Part shown: in pieces, positions 10,301 through 18,334 of the stretch
Layout of the letters: every line of letters begins with the position of its first letter
Position numbering within the stretch: the stretch's first letter is position 1
NCBI GenBank assembly: GCA_022410635.1
Contig: JAJVDF010000859.1
Location: 81,795 to 145,794, forward strand
DNA from: Tretioscincus oriximinensis
Taxonomy: Eukaryota; Chordata; Lepidosauria; Squamata; Gymnophthalmidae
DNA length: 64,000 bases
Reading direction: 5' to 3'
Notes under the pieces: model-generated
The model's database searches: none
What the model was told of the DNA's origin: nothing
What the model saw: the letters and a program-made list of their open reading frames with translations, nothing else
Made by a program: the position numbers and the translations under genes

Positions 10301-11940
10301 GGTCACCTAGCTGGCTTTCATGCAGAAGTGGGGAATCGTAGGATTCCAACACTCAACCACAACGTCAAACTGGCTCTTAGTCGCAGGTGGCCATTAATGC
10401 ACTATTTTTTATACAATCCTTCTGCTTTGAACCAAGCAAATATGCTGGAGATCTGAGGGGGGAAAAAAAAATGTAACTTTCAAACGCACAGATCCTTTTG
10501 TTGCCTGAAGAACTGGACTAAACTGGGGAAAATGTTTTCAGGACTGATAAAATACACGTCTGCCTTTGACCATGGTAGTGAGACCACCCATAAGAACGTC
10601 TAGGTACGAATCCAGGCCACTGGCCTCTCTGAACTAGGCAGCCTTGCAGGTTCCTCTTGGCTTCAAGTAGCCTGGGGAAGGGATTCAATAACTCTTCCAC
10701 TGGCCCTGAGGCTGCCATTTTAATGCTTATAGACATGCGCAGAGAGCCTCTTTATGAAAACGCAGCTAATTCTATCAAAGGCCCCACTGAGCCTNATTTT
10801 GGTTTATATCTCGGTACAGAGCTTGGCCATCCACAGGCCAGTGTAGGCTATGGCAGGCCCCATTCGGGGCCTGCCATAGCCTACACTAGCCTGTAGATGG
10901 CAGGCTCCTATTATGAGATATAGCCCAGAATAAAGCTCAATGGGGGCAGGACCTCAGTGCTTTTCGTCCTGGGGAGTTTCTGCACGATGCTCCTTCCGAG
11001 GTGCTCACACAACATGGGCTGCTGGGGAGATGAGTCCCCTCACAAGGCCCCAAATAAGCACCATTTTCTTTCAGTCATCCATCTTAAAGCTGGGTTAGCA
11101 CAGAGAGCCCAGGACGCACAGGTGTGAGAAGCAGCCGGCAAGTTCCCCAGGTTATAACGCCTGCATAAGAACATAAGAAGAGCCANNCTGGATCAGGCCA
11201 CAGCCCATCGAGTCCAGCATTCTGTGTCACACAAAGGCCCACCAGATGCACCTGGGCAGTCCGAACAGAGGAAAGCAAAATATGCTGCTCCTGTTCGTGA
11301 CTCCCTGCAAATGGTATGTCAGGAGTCCTGCCTGTTGCTCCATCCCGGAGGCTACATCCAGACATTCATCCTAGTATCCATTTATACACTTGGTGTCCAT
11401 AAACCTGTCTAGTCCTGTCTTGAAACTATCCAAGCTGTTAGCTACCACTACCTCTTCAGGAAGTAAATTCCACAGGCCGATGACCCTCTGGGTGAAAAAA
11501 TACTTCCCTTTGTCTGTTCTCACTTTTCTACCCAACAGTTTNAAGGAGTGCCCTCTGGTCCTTGTGTTGTGTGANAGAGAAAACATTTTTTCTCTGTTCA
11601 CCCTGTCGATCCCATGCATGATTTTGTACACCTCAATCAGATCACCCCTCAAACGTCTCCTTTCAAGGCTGAAGAGGCCCAGACGTTGCAGCATCTGGCG
11701 AATGTGCCTCTTTCCACACCCAGGACGGCTGCAAGAAACAAAACCACCTTTCCGACCTGGCTTTTTGTGGTGACCCTAGAAAGAGGAAAGACGCGGCTCC
11801 CGCTGCCCCAGGAACCCTCAGGGGGACGCAAACGGCAGCGGGCATCCTAATTCCCGCCCTATTTGGCTGCCTCAGGCTCCGGGGTGGACGGAGGTGCCTT
11901 CCCCGGCGTCGCTCACCACCAGGCGGGCTGTGTCCATCAT
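1151..11940 (-). CDS. TMEM237: TMEM237, N-terminal two thirds (nine exons; C-terminal exons beyond left edge)
   Basis: Tetraspan membrane protein of the ciliary transition zone, needed for ciliogenesis; human mutations cause Joubert syndrome 14 (known of the family). Joining 11917-11940, 8850-8881, 8570-8580, 7750-7806, 6005-6088, 5080-5173, 2780-2934, 1778-1901 and 1151-1342 on the minus strand gives 773 nt, about 257 residues, in one open frame. The first half is hydrophilic and cytosolic, with Lys-rich runs ([26 protein letters not shown]); an acidic stretch ([14 protein letters not shown]) follows, then the conserved GISQP..KVFVEK block, and two hydrophobic helices (about residues 195-220 and 236-256). 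Similarity to human TMEM237 from memory is clear from exon 4 onward. The last two membrane segments and the tail lie to the left of the window. The first exon exists in two identical copies. Confidence 0.93.
1343..2779. other. TMEM237 introns 7 and 8
   Basis: The two introns flanking exon 8 (1343-1777 and 1902-2779) are AT-rich. I see no repeat, RNA gene or further exon in them. Confidence 0.5.
1778..1901 (-). CDS. TMEM237: TMEM237 exon 8
   Basis: 124 nt, phase 1 in and phase 2 out, acceptor TTTCCCAAG and donor TTTAG|GTATTA. It reads [20 protein letters not shown] then [16 protein letters not shown], close to human [20 protein letters not shown] and WTTRDVALTVHRAF. Confidence 0.95.
2780..2934 (-). 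CDS. TMEM237: TMEM237 exon 7
   Basis: 155 nt, phase 2 in and phase 1 out, acceptor TTTTTTAAAAG and donor ATC|GTAAGT. It contains [14 protein letters not shown] and [17 protein letters not shown], the best conserved part of the cytosolic half (human ELGVEDEDIITDEQ, GISQPVGKVFVEK). Confidence 0.95.
3056..3515 (+). repeat. Pair of diverged ~100-bp direct repeats around a fold-back element
   Basis: The stretch at about 3056-3157 (TTTATCAGAGTAAAGCTGGA .. TTGGAAGATGCAAGC) recurs at about 3413-3514 with scattered differences. The DNA between them (about 3220-3360) looks like a member of the 'CCCAGAAGCAGGAA' fold-back family also seen at 19573-19770. This may be one element with duplicated flanks. 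Confidence 0.55.
4185..4391 (+). mobile_element. SPIN-like non-autonomous hAT transposon
   Basis: The left end begins CAGCGGTTCTCAACCTGTGG and the right end reads AGGTTGAGAACTACTG, giving inverted termini of about 16 bp. Interior blocks (GGGTCGAACGACC, CAACATGAGGAACT, GTCACGGCATTAG) resemble the SPIN (SPace INvaders) family as I remember it. The flanks GTATAGGG and GTATATGG match at 7 of 8 positions, the 8-bp target duplication expected for hAT. 207 bp, no coding capacity. It sits in TMEM237 intron 6, within an A-rich stretch (3760-4530) that may be an older LINE tail. Confidence 0.8.
5080..5173 (-). CDS. TMEM237: TMEM237 exon 6
   Basis: 94 nt, phase 1 in and phase 2 out, acceptor AATTTTCAG and donor GAA|GTAAGA. 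It encodes [14 protein letters not shown] then [12 protein letters not shown], aligning with human ETSSTQKK.. and EEAVIQKPRRKTKK. Confidence 0.88.
5174..6004. other. TMEM237 intron 5
   Basis: Mostly unique AT-rich sequence. About 5530-5620 (CACAAAAGCTTGTACTACTA .. TTAGATTCCAAGGTG) looks like a decayed piece of the interspersed repeat also found near 17190-17310 and 43010-43200. No exon is seen. Confidence 0.35.
6005..6088 (-). CDS. TMEM237: TMEM237 exon 5
   Basis: 84 nt, phase 1 to phase 1, acceptor TTTTTGAG and donor CAAG|GTATGC. It encodes a Pro/Lys-rich stretch ending [11 protein letters not shown], which corresponds to human QRRQKKTRLPLE. Confidence 0.85.
6575..6830 (+). mobile_element. 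CR1/L2-clade LINE, ORF2 3' fragment
   Basis: The plus strand carries decayed coding sequence for the reverse-transcriptase C-terminal tail ([20 protein letters not shown]), matching the better copies at 11.4 and 37.1 kb. It is frameshifted and truncated at both ends, with no target duplication visible. Confidence 0.8.
6905..7575 (+). mobile_element. CR1/L2-clade LINE, 3' end with UTR
   Basis: Begins in [18 protein letters not shown] coding sequence, continues through the conserved tail ([20 protein letters not shown]) and the 3' UTR with GAGACAGACTGCTGGACTAG and GATGGGCTCTGG, and ends near TATGTTTTCTTAG. Many substitutions and an N indicate an old copy. It lies in TMEM237 intron 4. Confidence 0.88.
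7750..7806 (-). CDS. TMEM237: TMEM237 exon 4
   Basis: 57 nt, phase 1 to phase 1, reading [18 protein letters not shown]. Acceptor TTTTCCTCCAG and donor TTAG|GTAAGG. The KKKK run aligns with human SRPKKKKPRTKN. Confidence 0.85.
   Translation of the reverse strand: MKFLLNARKRKREREKAH
7807..8849. other. TMEM237 introns around the microexon
   Basis: AT-rich sequence with an (ATC)n microsatellite at about 8386-8407. Apart from the 11-nt microexon candidate I see no other exon. Confidence 0.5.
8570..8580 (-). CDS. TMEM237: TMEM237 exon 3, putative 11-nt microexon
   Basis: Exon 2 ends in phase 2 and exon 4 starts in phase 1, so direct joining gives an immediate stop; something must sit between them. 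The 11 nt here, between TTGAAG and the good donor GTATGT, repair the frame exactly and read S-E-I-Q-D, close to human VPSQDDIP. The acceptor has a weak pyrimidine tract, so this is an inference. Confidence 0.5.
8850..8881 (-). CDS. TMEM237: TMEM237 exon 2
   Basis: 32 nt, phase 0 in and phase 2 out, reading [10 protein letters not shown] plus two bases. Acceptor TTTTAG and donor AAG|GTAAAA flank it. The Pro-rich PPRxLPPVP motif is the recognisable N-terminal signature of TMEM237. Confidence 0.8.
10134..10386 (-). mobile_element. Squamate tRNA-derived SINE (type B)
   Basis: On the minus strand it begins AGAGCCAGTTTGACGTTGTG with a decayed tRNA-like head, passes through CCTTGGGCCAGCC and GCTTTTATTGCTTTCTCCAC (plus-strand sense), and ends in GGGCGGGATGCAAGTACAAA followed by (TAAA)n at 10134-10160. 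It shares its body with copies at 22575, 45527 and 52966. Confidence 0.82.
10782..10950. mobile_element. Fold-back (MITE-like) element with perfect hairpin core
   Basis: Termini GGCCCCACTGAGCCT and the complement of AAAGCTCAATGGGGGC are inverted. At the centre, 10840-10861 and 10866-10887 form a perfect 22-bp stem around the 4-base loop ATTC. Related elements lie at 40953-41106 and, degenerate, near 52044-52150. No coding potential. Confidence 0.65.
11164..11702 (-). mobile_element. CR1/L2-clade LINE 3' end (minus strand)
   Basis: The minus strand encodes a well kept reverse-transcriptase tail ([50 protein letters not shown]) followed by a 3' UTR whose end reads TGGCTCTTCTTATGTTC. The tandem duplication starts inside this element, at about 11393. 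Confidence 0.9.
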
Positions 11941-12150
11941 TCTTCCCGATGCAGGCAAGCGAGAGGACCCGGCCTGGCCTGGCCTGGTAGGACGGGGGGA
12001 CCGGGCGCCGGGCTTTCCTGTCTCCAAGGCGCTGGGGAGACGCCGAGGGAGGGAAGCATTTCCGGGCGAGAGGAAGGGAAGCGACAGAGAGGGGCGGGAG
12101 GCGGCCCCGCCAGGCCTGGCAGCTGCGAGTGCCAAGGTTCCATCCCATAA
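11800..12150 (-). promoter_or_regulatory. GC-rich CpG-type promoter region of TMEM237 (copy 1)
   Basis: About 350 bp stands out from its AT-rich surroundings by high GC and many CpG dinucleotides (for example CCCCGGCGTCGC, GGGCGCCGGG, TTTCCGGGCGAG). The TMEM237 start exon lies inside it. No TATA box is evident, consistent with a CpG-island promoter. GCCTGGCCTGGCCTGG near 11970 is a short tandem repeat. Confidence 0.65.
11917..11940 (-). CDS. TMEM237: TMEM237 exon 1 coding part (copy 1)
   Basis: Reads MMDTARLV and ends at the strong donor GTG|GTGAGC in phase 0. The first ATG has A at -3. It lies inside a GC-rich block, as expected for a housekeeping promoter, and joins in phase to the next exon (CPPRVLPP), which aligns with human ..VRPPRALPP. 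It was chosen by phase, donor and position rather than by strong similarity, since only eight codons are involved. 5' untranslated sequence continues above 11940. Confidence 0.65.
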
Positions 12151-12313
12151 TTCCATCTGACACCCCCTGAGGGGCGATGGGCACAAAAACCGGCCATGTG
12201 GACGGGCTGTATAGCCAGCAGGCAAGGTGTAAAAAAAACAAACCCAGTTCTCTGAAGAGATTTAGGAAAAACAGGAGGGGCCGTGTGAGGGAGCAGTTTT
12301 GCAGCAGCCGCTG

Positions 12314-12352
<39 letters not shown>

Positions 12353-12758
12353 GGAAGAGGAAGAAGAAGATGAGGAAGAAGAGGAAGAAGAAGAAGAGGA
12401 GGAAGAAGAAGAGAAGGAAGAAGAAGAGGGAGAAGAAGAAGAGGGAGAAGAGGAAGAAGAAGAAGAAGAAGAAGAAGGAAGAAAGAAGAAGAACTGGGTT
12501 TTTATACCCCGCTTTTCTCACCTGAAGGGACTCAAAGCAGCTTAAAAAGTTGCTTTGCCTCTAAAGGTTTACATTCTATCTTTCCCACTAGGCTCTGGTG
12601 GTTCCTATTTATTTAGCCACANTCAGTTGCAATTTCTTGCAATTCCTGCTTTCAAATAGCTGGGTTGGCTAGAGTTAGTAGAAGGTGCGCTCACCCAAGG
12701 CCACAAAACCCTAGCTCTCAGATGATAAACCATCTCCTTAGTGACTACGCCATTCGTG
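12353..12758 (-). mobile_element. tRNA-derived SINE (type A), minus strand, with GAA-rich tail
   Basis: Read on the minus strand it has a tRNA-like head near 12758, the body GAATTGCAAGAAATTGCAAC, the block AAGCGGGGTATAAAAACCC, and a tail of TTC/TCC triplets (plus strand 12353-12490, GAA-rich). An adjacent (ATC)n run occupies 12314-12352. Repeated at 14063-14468. Confidence 0.82.
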
Positions 12759-12930
12759 AAATGGTTGTGGAAAATTTCACCAGATGGTGCAGGCATTTAG
12801 CAATATAGAATGGTCCTTCAGCCTGTAAGCAGAAAAAATGTTCCCTTAAGCAACCGGTGAGAAATTAGCTAAAAAGGTTTCATCCCTTTCAGGGCTGGCG
12901 GCAGTGCAGGCTGAGAGCTATACCGATAGA

Positions 12931-13102
12931 GCAGGCACGGATAGCTCAGTTGCTTAGGAATTCGTCTCTCGCCTGGGAGATGGGGTTTCAAAGCCCTGTG
13001 TTGGAAGTGGGGACGGCTGAGCACCTTCCACTAGCCTGTAGCTCTAGCCAACCCAGCTATTCGAAAGCATGAATTGCAAGAAATTGCAACTGACTGCAAG
13101 TN
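12931..13102 (+). mobile_element. tRNA-derived SINE (type A), truncated at duplication junction
   Basis: A tRNA-like head with A box (TAGCTCAGTTGC) and B box (GGTTTCAAAGCC) is followed by the family body. The element stops abruptly at ACTGACTGCAAGT where LINE sequence resumes, marking the duplication breakpoint. Confidence 0.85.
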
Positions 13103-13509
13103 GTGTCCATAAACCTGTCTAGTCCTGTCTTGAAACTATCCAAGCTGTTAGCTACCACTACCTCTTCAGGAAGTAAATTCCACAGGCCGATGACCCTCTG
13201 GGTGAAAAAATACTTCCCTTTGTCTGTTCTCACTTTTCTACCCAACAGTTTNAAGGAGTGCCCTCTGGTCCTTGTGTTGTGTGANAGAGAAAACATTTTT
13301 TCTCTGTTCACCCTGTCGATCCCATGCATGATTTTGTACACCTCAATCAGATCACCCCTCAAACGTCTCCTTTCAAGGCTGAAGAGGCCCAGACGTTGCA
13401 GCATCTGGCGAATGTGCCTCTTTCCACACCCAGGACGGCTGCAAGAAACAAAACCACCTTTCCGACCTGGCTTTTTGTGGTGACCCTAGAAAGAGGAAAG
13501 ACGCGGCTC

Positions 13510-13860
13510 CCGCTGCCCCAGGAACCCTCAGGGGGACGCAAACGGCAGCGGGCATCCTAATTCCCGCCCTATTTGGCTGCCTCAGGCTCCGGGGTGGACG
13601 GAGGTGCCTTCCCCGGCGTCGCTCACCACCAGGCGGGCTGTGTCCATCATTCTTCCCGATGCAGGCAAGCGAGAGGACCCGGCCTGGCCTGGCCTGGTAG
13701 GACGGGGGGACCGGGCGCCGGGCTTTCCTGTCTCCAAGGCGCTGGGGAGACGCCGAGGGAGGGAAGCATTTCCGGGCGAGAGGAAGGGAAGCGACAGAGA
13801 GGGGCGGGAGGCGGCCCCGCCAGGCCTGGCAGCTGCGAGTGCCAAGGTTCCATCCCATAA
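13510..13860 (-). promoter_or_regulatory. GC-rich CpG-type promoter region of TMEM237 (copy 2)
   Basis: Identical to 11800-12150, shifted by 1710 bp within the tandem duplication. If real, this would be the distal of two promoters for TMEM237. Confidence 0.5.
13627..13650 (-). CDS. TMEM237: TMEM237 exon 1 coding part (copy 2, in tandem duplicate)
   Basis: Exact repeat of the 11917-11940 exon, 1710 bp further upstream of the gene. It keeps start codons, donor and surrounding GC-rich block. If the duplication is real this is an alternative first exon producing the same protein; if it is an assembly artefact only one exists. Confidence 0.5.
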
Positions 13861-14023
13861 TTCCATCTGACACCCCCTGAGGGGCGATGGGCACAAAAAC
13901 CGGCCATGTGGACGGGCTGTATAGCCAGCAGGCAAGGTGTAAAAAAAACAAACCCAGTTCTCTGAAGAGATTTAGGAAAAACAGGAGGGGCCGTGTGAGG
14001 GAGCAGTTTTGCAGCAGCCGCTG

Positions 14024-14062
<39 letters not shown>

Positions 14063-14468
14063 GGAAGAGGAAGAAGAAGATGAGGAAGAAGAGGAAGAAG
14101 AAGAAGAGGAGGAAGAAGAAGAGAAGGAAGAAGAAGAGGGAGAAGAAGAAGAGGGAGAAGAGGAAGAAGAAGAAGAAGAAGAAGAAGGAAGAAAGAAGAA
14201 GAACTGGGTTTTTATACCCCGCTTTTCTCACCTGAAGGGACTCAAAGCAGCTTAAAAAGTTGCTTTGCCTCTAAAGGTTTACATTCTATCTTTCCCACTA
14301 GGCTCTGGTGGTTCCTATTTATTTAGCCACANTCAGTTGCAATTTCTTGCAATTCCTGCTTTCAAATAGCTGGGTTGGCTAGAGTTAGTAGAAGGTGCGC
14401 TCACCCAAGGCCACAAAACCCTAGCTCTCAGATGATAAACCATCTCCTTAGTGACTACGCCATTCGTG
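14063..14468 (-). mobile_element. tRNA-derived SINE (type A), minus strand, duplicate copy
   Basis: Exact duplicate of the SINE at 12353-12758, with an identical GAA-rich tail. Confidence 0.82.
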
Positions 14469-14640
14469 AAATGGTTGTGGAAAATTTCACCAGATGGTGC
14501 AGGCATTTAGCAATATAGAATGGTCCTTCAGCCTGTAAGCAGAAAAAATGTTCCCTTAAGCAACCGGTGAGAAATTAGCTAAAAAGGTTTCATCCCTTTC
14601 AGGGCTGGCGGCAGTGCAGGCTGAGAGCTATACCGATAGA

Positions 14641-14955
14641 GCAGGCACGGATAGCTCAGTTGCTTAGGAATTCGTCTCTCGCCTGGGAGATGGGGTTTCA
14701 AAGCCCTGTGTTGGAAGTGGGGACGGCTGAGCACCTTCCACTAGCCTGTAGCTCTAGCCAACCCAGCTATTCGAAAGCATGAATTGCAAGAAATTGCAAC
14801 TGACTGCAAGTAGATACATGGGAACCACCATAGCCTGGTGGGGAAGATAGAATGTGAGCCTTCAGGCAAAATATATCCTTGTAAGCCGCTTTGAGTCCCT
14901 TTGAAAGGTGAGAAAAGCGGGGTATAAGAACCCAGTTCTTCTTCTTCTTCTTCTA
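14641..14955 (+). mobile_element. tRNA-derived SINE (type A), full length
   Basis: Intact version of the element cut at 13102. It has the tRNA head with A and B boxes, CTATTCGAAAGCATGAATTG, then GTAAGCCGCTTTGAGTCCCT, GGGGTATAAGAACCC and a terminal (TTC)n. It is the best reference copy of this SINE in the window, about 315 bp. Confidence 0.88.
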
Positions 14956-15269
14956 TAGTCTGCACAGCATAACCACGTACAAGCTGGGCAGAAGAAGCTG
15001 CCCACTGCTTGGACTATACTTCCCAGCAGGCCTTGCTGCCAGTACGACAGAAGCTTTTGTGAAGCTTACGTCTTGTGAAGCTGCTGAGCATCCAAACTTT
15101 TATAATAAACACTCATAATTTTAGATAAAACACCATAGAAAAGCATGCAGAAACACACATTAAAANCGTAAAACAGGAAACAGAAATTCTGCCAGGATGG
15201 AAGCAGAGAAGCAGGAAACCAGCAGTTTTGTTATTGTGTATATCTGGCACCCCGTCTGTAAAATGCACG

Positions 15270-15535
15270 TAGAAGAAGAACTGGGTTCTTTCACCTTTCA
15301 AAGGAACTCAAAGCGGCTTACAAGGGTATTTTGCCCAAAGGCTTATATTCTATCTTCCCCACCAAGTTGTGGTGGTTCCCATGTATCTACTTGCAGTCAG
15401 TTGCAATTTCTTGCAATTCTTGCTTTCGAATAGCTGGGTTGGCTAGAGCTACAGGCTAGTGGAAGNNGCTCACCCCTTTCCACGTCCCACACAGGGCTTN
15501 GAAACCGAGTCTCCCAGAGTGTCACCTCCGTGCCA
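15270..15535 (-). mobile_element. tRNA-derived SINE (type A), minus strand
   Basis: The plus strand shows the family complement: AGAAGAAGAACTGGGTTCTT, CTCAAAGCGGCTTACAAGGG, CAGTCAGTTGCAATTTCTTG, and the head up to GAGTCTCCCAGAG. Several Ns lie in the head region. Confidence 0.85.
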
Positions 15536-16130
15536 GCACTCCTCTTTTCCATTTTCATTAAAGCAGCAAAATCTCCAACCCGTTTTTTAGTGATAGATGT
15601 TTTGTTGCAGATTCTTAAATCTGATTACGAATCCTTTGCAAATGGGCCTAGAAGCATAATANCTACATACTGCAGACTCAAACCCACTTTAAAGAGCAGA
15701 AAAACCCTTTCCCAGCTCAAGTGGTTTTTGAGCTACTTTTTTTAATTTTGTGTGTGAAAATCGCTTGTCTTCCAGTCCACGTTCTGGAAAACTAATATTC
15801 CTTGCCCTTAGGACAAAGCCCTGTATGCTGGTGGATTGATAAAGAAGATGCATTTACACCACCTAAATTCTTTTTTTCACTGGGCTTTGTTCCGGATTGC
15901 ATCCCCGAATCAACATGCTGATGCAGGCTGTGGCAGTTCTTACATAATCTTATTAACATATGGGTAGCAGGCTTCTATTCTAGGATATCATTTGAATAAA
16001 GTTCAGTGCAGTAAGGACCTAAGTTTAAAGTCCAACTTCAATCCACCTTCAGAATGCATGGAAATGCAGGACACTGTAGTGTTAATGTTACCACCTATAC
16101 AGCCTTGACCATACATTCATTTTTAAATTT

Positions 16131-16337
16131 AGGCTGACCAGATGACCCATTTGGGGGGGTGTGTGTGTTGAAAACCAGTTTTTGGGATGCCTCCCATTTT
16201 TTTTTTTTCTGAGGAAAAAAAAAACCAATTTTTTNAAAAAATATTTTTTGGAAAACAATTTCCTCAGAAAAAACTGGGAGGCACCCCAAAACCTGGTTTT
16301 TACACCACCACCCCAAGGGGGTCATCTGGTCAGCCTA
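16131..16337. mobile_element. TA-flanked fold-back element (GGCTGACCAGATGACC family), copy A
   Basis: Starts TA|GGCTGACCAGATGACCC and ends GGTCATCTGGTCAGCC|TA. Both arms carry the sequence around GGGGTGCCTCCCA / TGGGAGGCACCCC, separated by an A/T-rich centre, so almost the whole element can fold on itself. No coding capacity. The flanking TA suggests a Tc1/mariner-type target duplication. Confidence 0.8.
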
Positions 16338-16847
16338 CTTATATCCTAAATAATCTGGTATAGTATGCTTTAAAAATAGTTTAAGCACTGGTCACGCATT
16401 TCCTTTTAAAGCAGACTCAAGCAGGAAAAAACAGGTTCTTCAGGACTGAAGGAGGTTTAAAAATAAATGTGTGACTGAATAGTGCTTTCAATAGAGNCAA
16501 GATCAAGTATTGCAAATAAAAAGGAATTTTTGAACGTCGGTCGCATTAGAAGTTATAGATTTTCAAGTACNGTACTTATCTTCAGAGAACTGAATTGTTT
16601 TATCATTATTTGTTTATTTATACTTATACCACCCCCTATATCTGGCACATTAAAACAGTTTCAAACAATGTCTGAAGGTGGGAAGAAAAATGGCCTTTCT
16701 TCAACCCAAGAAGAGGTTAAAGAGTTGTACTTTCAAGGGATGACAACCACCTGATTCAAATGGAACAAAGAGAAAGAGCTGAGCTCCTGAGGACCTCTCC
16801 TAGTGCCTCCAAGGGAAAGAGAATCAACTTGAAGGTCTCATCTCAAC

Positions 16848-17038
16848 TAGGCTGACCAGATGACCCCTTTTGGGGGGGTTGAAAACCCGATTTTGGGGTG
16901 CCTCCCAGTTTTTTTCTGAGGAAATTTTTTTCAATTTTTTTGTTTTTCAATTTTTTTTTCCTCAGAAAAAACCGGGAAGCACCCCAAAAATGAGTTTTCA
17001 ACACCCCCCCCCCCAAAAGAGGTCATCTGGTCAGCCTA
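16848..17038. mobile_element. TA-flanked fold-back element, copy B
   Basis: Same termini and arm sequences as the copy at 16131-16337. The arms converge on a T-rich loop near 16920-16960. Left end TAGGCTGACCAGATGACC, right end GGTCATCTGGTCAGCCTA. Confidence 0.8.
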
Positions 17039-18334
17039 ATAAAGTTGGGAAGCTTGTACCAGAAACACGAGGCCATAAGAATAACCTGTCTTATATAATA
17101 TGAGCAGTTCCTTTATTTTGCTCCCAGGTGTTCAGTATTTCATTTATTAATTTAATGCATTTATAGAATTATTAAAAATCACAAAAATAATCAATTTCAG
17201 AGAAATAGCCGTGTNAGTCTAGCAGAAAGTCCAGCAAAGGAGCTAGCAGCACTTTGAGACTAACTTGAGAAAAGTGGTTGGCATAAGCTTTCGTAGACAG
17301 GTCTACTTCTTCAGATGCTCAAATAATCAAGTGGTTTATGGGCAAATAAAGCAGAAAAATCACAAACATTATCCAAAATTGAGCTTTAAAAGACTGAGGT
17401 TATGTTCAGAAGCATTTCAAGGACAATCATGTGTGGCCCTCCTGTTTCCAAATCTCCTCTGATCCATCTTTTTCTTGATGTGTGGGTGGGAATGAGAAAG
17501 GATGACTGACTGATGTGTGAACAATCTCTAATCCTTTCCTGAGCTTAATATTTTTTTCTGTATCTGATCACAAACCTGGAAGAACAGGCCCTTGGATAGC
17601 AATGTTTATATCTCAGCATGCACTGATATTCCATTCAGCCCCTGGTCACTCATGTGCTTTTAAACCATCTTCGGTCCTAAATAACTGGATTGAAAACCAG
17701 AAAAAATACATTTTCCCCTCTGGTTTAGTCCAGTTCCTCAGAATGGAAGATTGTTTAAAAACTGCAAGAGGGGTAAAGACAAGTGCAGAAGATCAAACCA
17801 GATAGGTGAAAAACCAAAACTTTTTTAGTTTTTAAGAGTTGGGGTGCAAAAAGCCACGTCGCTGCTTAAATAATAATGTACAAGGTGATTAAGTTTAACC
17901 CAGTTTTTTTCTGGGCTAGACCCTTCTTCAGGACTAAAGGAGAATTAATGGTCTACATACAACCTAGCAACAAAGATGGGGTTTTTTGCTGGAAGATCCT
18001 GTTGCCAGTCAAAAACAGATTCTTCCAAAACTAAATCCTGAGCTTTTTTCTCATGCTATGGAATTGATTGTGGAGATTTGCTTTATGAAATTGCAGGGAG
18101 CCAGCTGTGGGAAAGCTAGACAGAGCTGTCATTATGCTTTTTCTTTCTGTGTGTTTTGAAGCTTTCACAGCAATGCTGCCAAGCCCTAGTGTCAGGATGG
18201 TGCCATGCGGACATCACTTACGAGAGCTTCCGAGACTTGCCTTACGATCCTTCGCCTCACCAACAGTGAGAACAGCATTTAAAAGCCCCACTTGCAAGCT
18301 CACAGTAATTTAAAAGTGAGATCCCCCCCCCCTT

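Larger units (their letters stand above)
8882..11916. other. TMEM237 intron 1
   Basis: Contains unique AT-rich sequence to about 10130, then a type-B SINE, a fold-back element (10782-10950) and a minus-strand LINE (11164-11702). No coding exon was recognised. Confidence 0.5.
11393..13102 (+). repeat. Tandem duplication, copy 1 (1710 bp)
   Basis: The interval 11393-13102 recurs as 13103-14812 with every base I compared identical, including Ns at 11542/13252, 11575/13285 and 12622/14332, the (ATC)n run and the long GAA-rich run. An N sits exactly on the junction at 13102. It contains the LINE ORF2 tail, the GC-rich TMEM237 first-exon block, a minus-strand SINE and the 5' part of a plus-strand SINE. 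Confidence 0.97.
13103..14812 (+). repeat. Tandem duplication, copy 2 (1710 bp)
   Basis: Exact copy of 11393-13102. On the right the plus-strand SINE continues intact past 14812 to about 14955, whereas in copy 1 the same SINE is cut at the junction. The true right flank is therefore that of copy 2, and the true left flank that of copy 1. Confidence 0.97.

Noticed and set aside
11663..12352. Open frame of 229 codons on the minus strand (and its duplicate at 13373-14062)
   Set aside because: It runs from an ATC repeat through the GC-rich promoter into a LINE tail. No family similarity; openness comes from GC richness and low complexity.
12177..12545. Glu-rich open frame (and duplicate at 13887-14255)
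   Set aside because: Translation of the ATC and GAA microsatellites forming a SINE tail; not a protein gene.
12931..13010. tRNA-like sequence with A and B boxes
   Set aside because: Head of a tRNA-derived SINE. The cloverleaf is degraded and the SINE body follows, so it is not called as a tRNA gene; the same holds for the other SINE heads.
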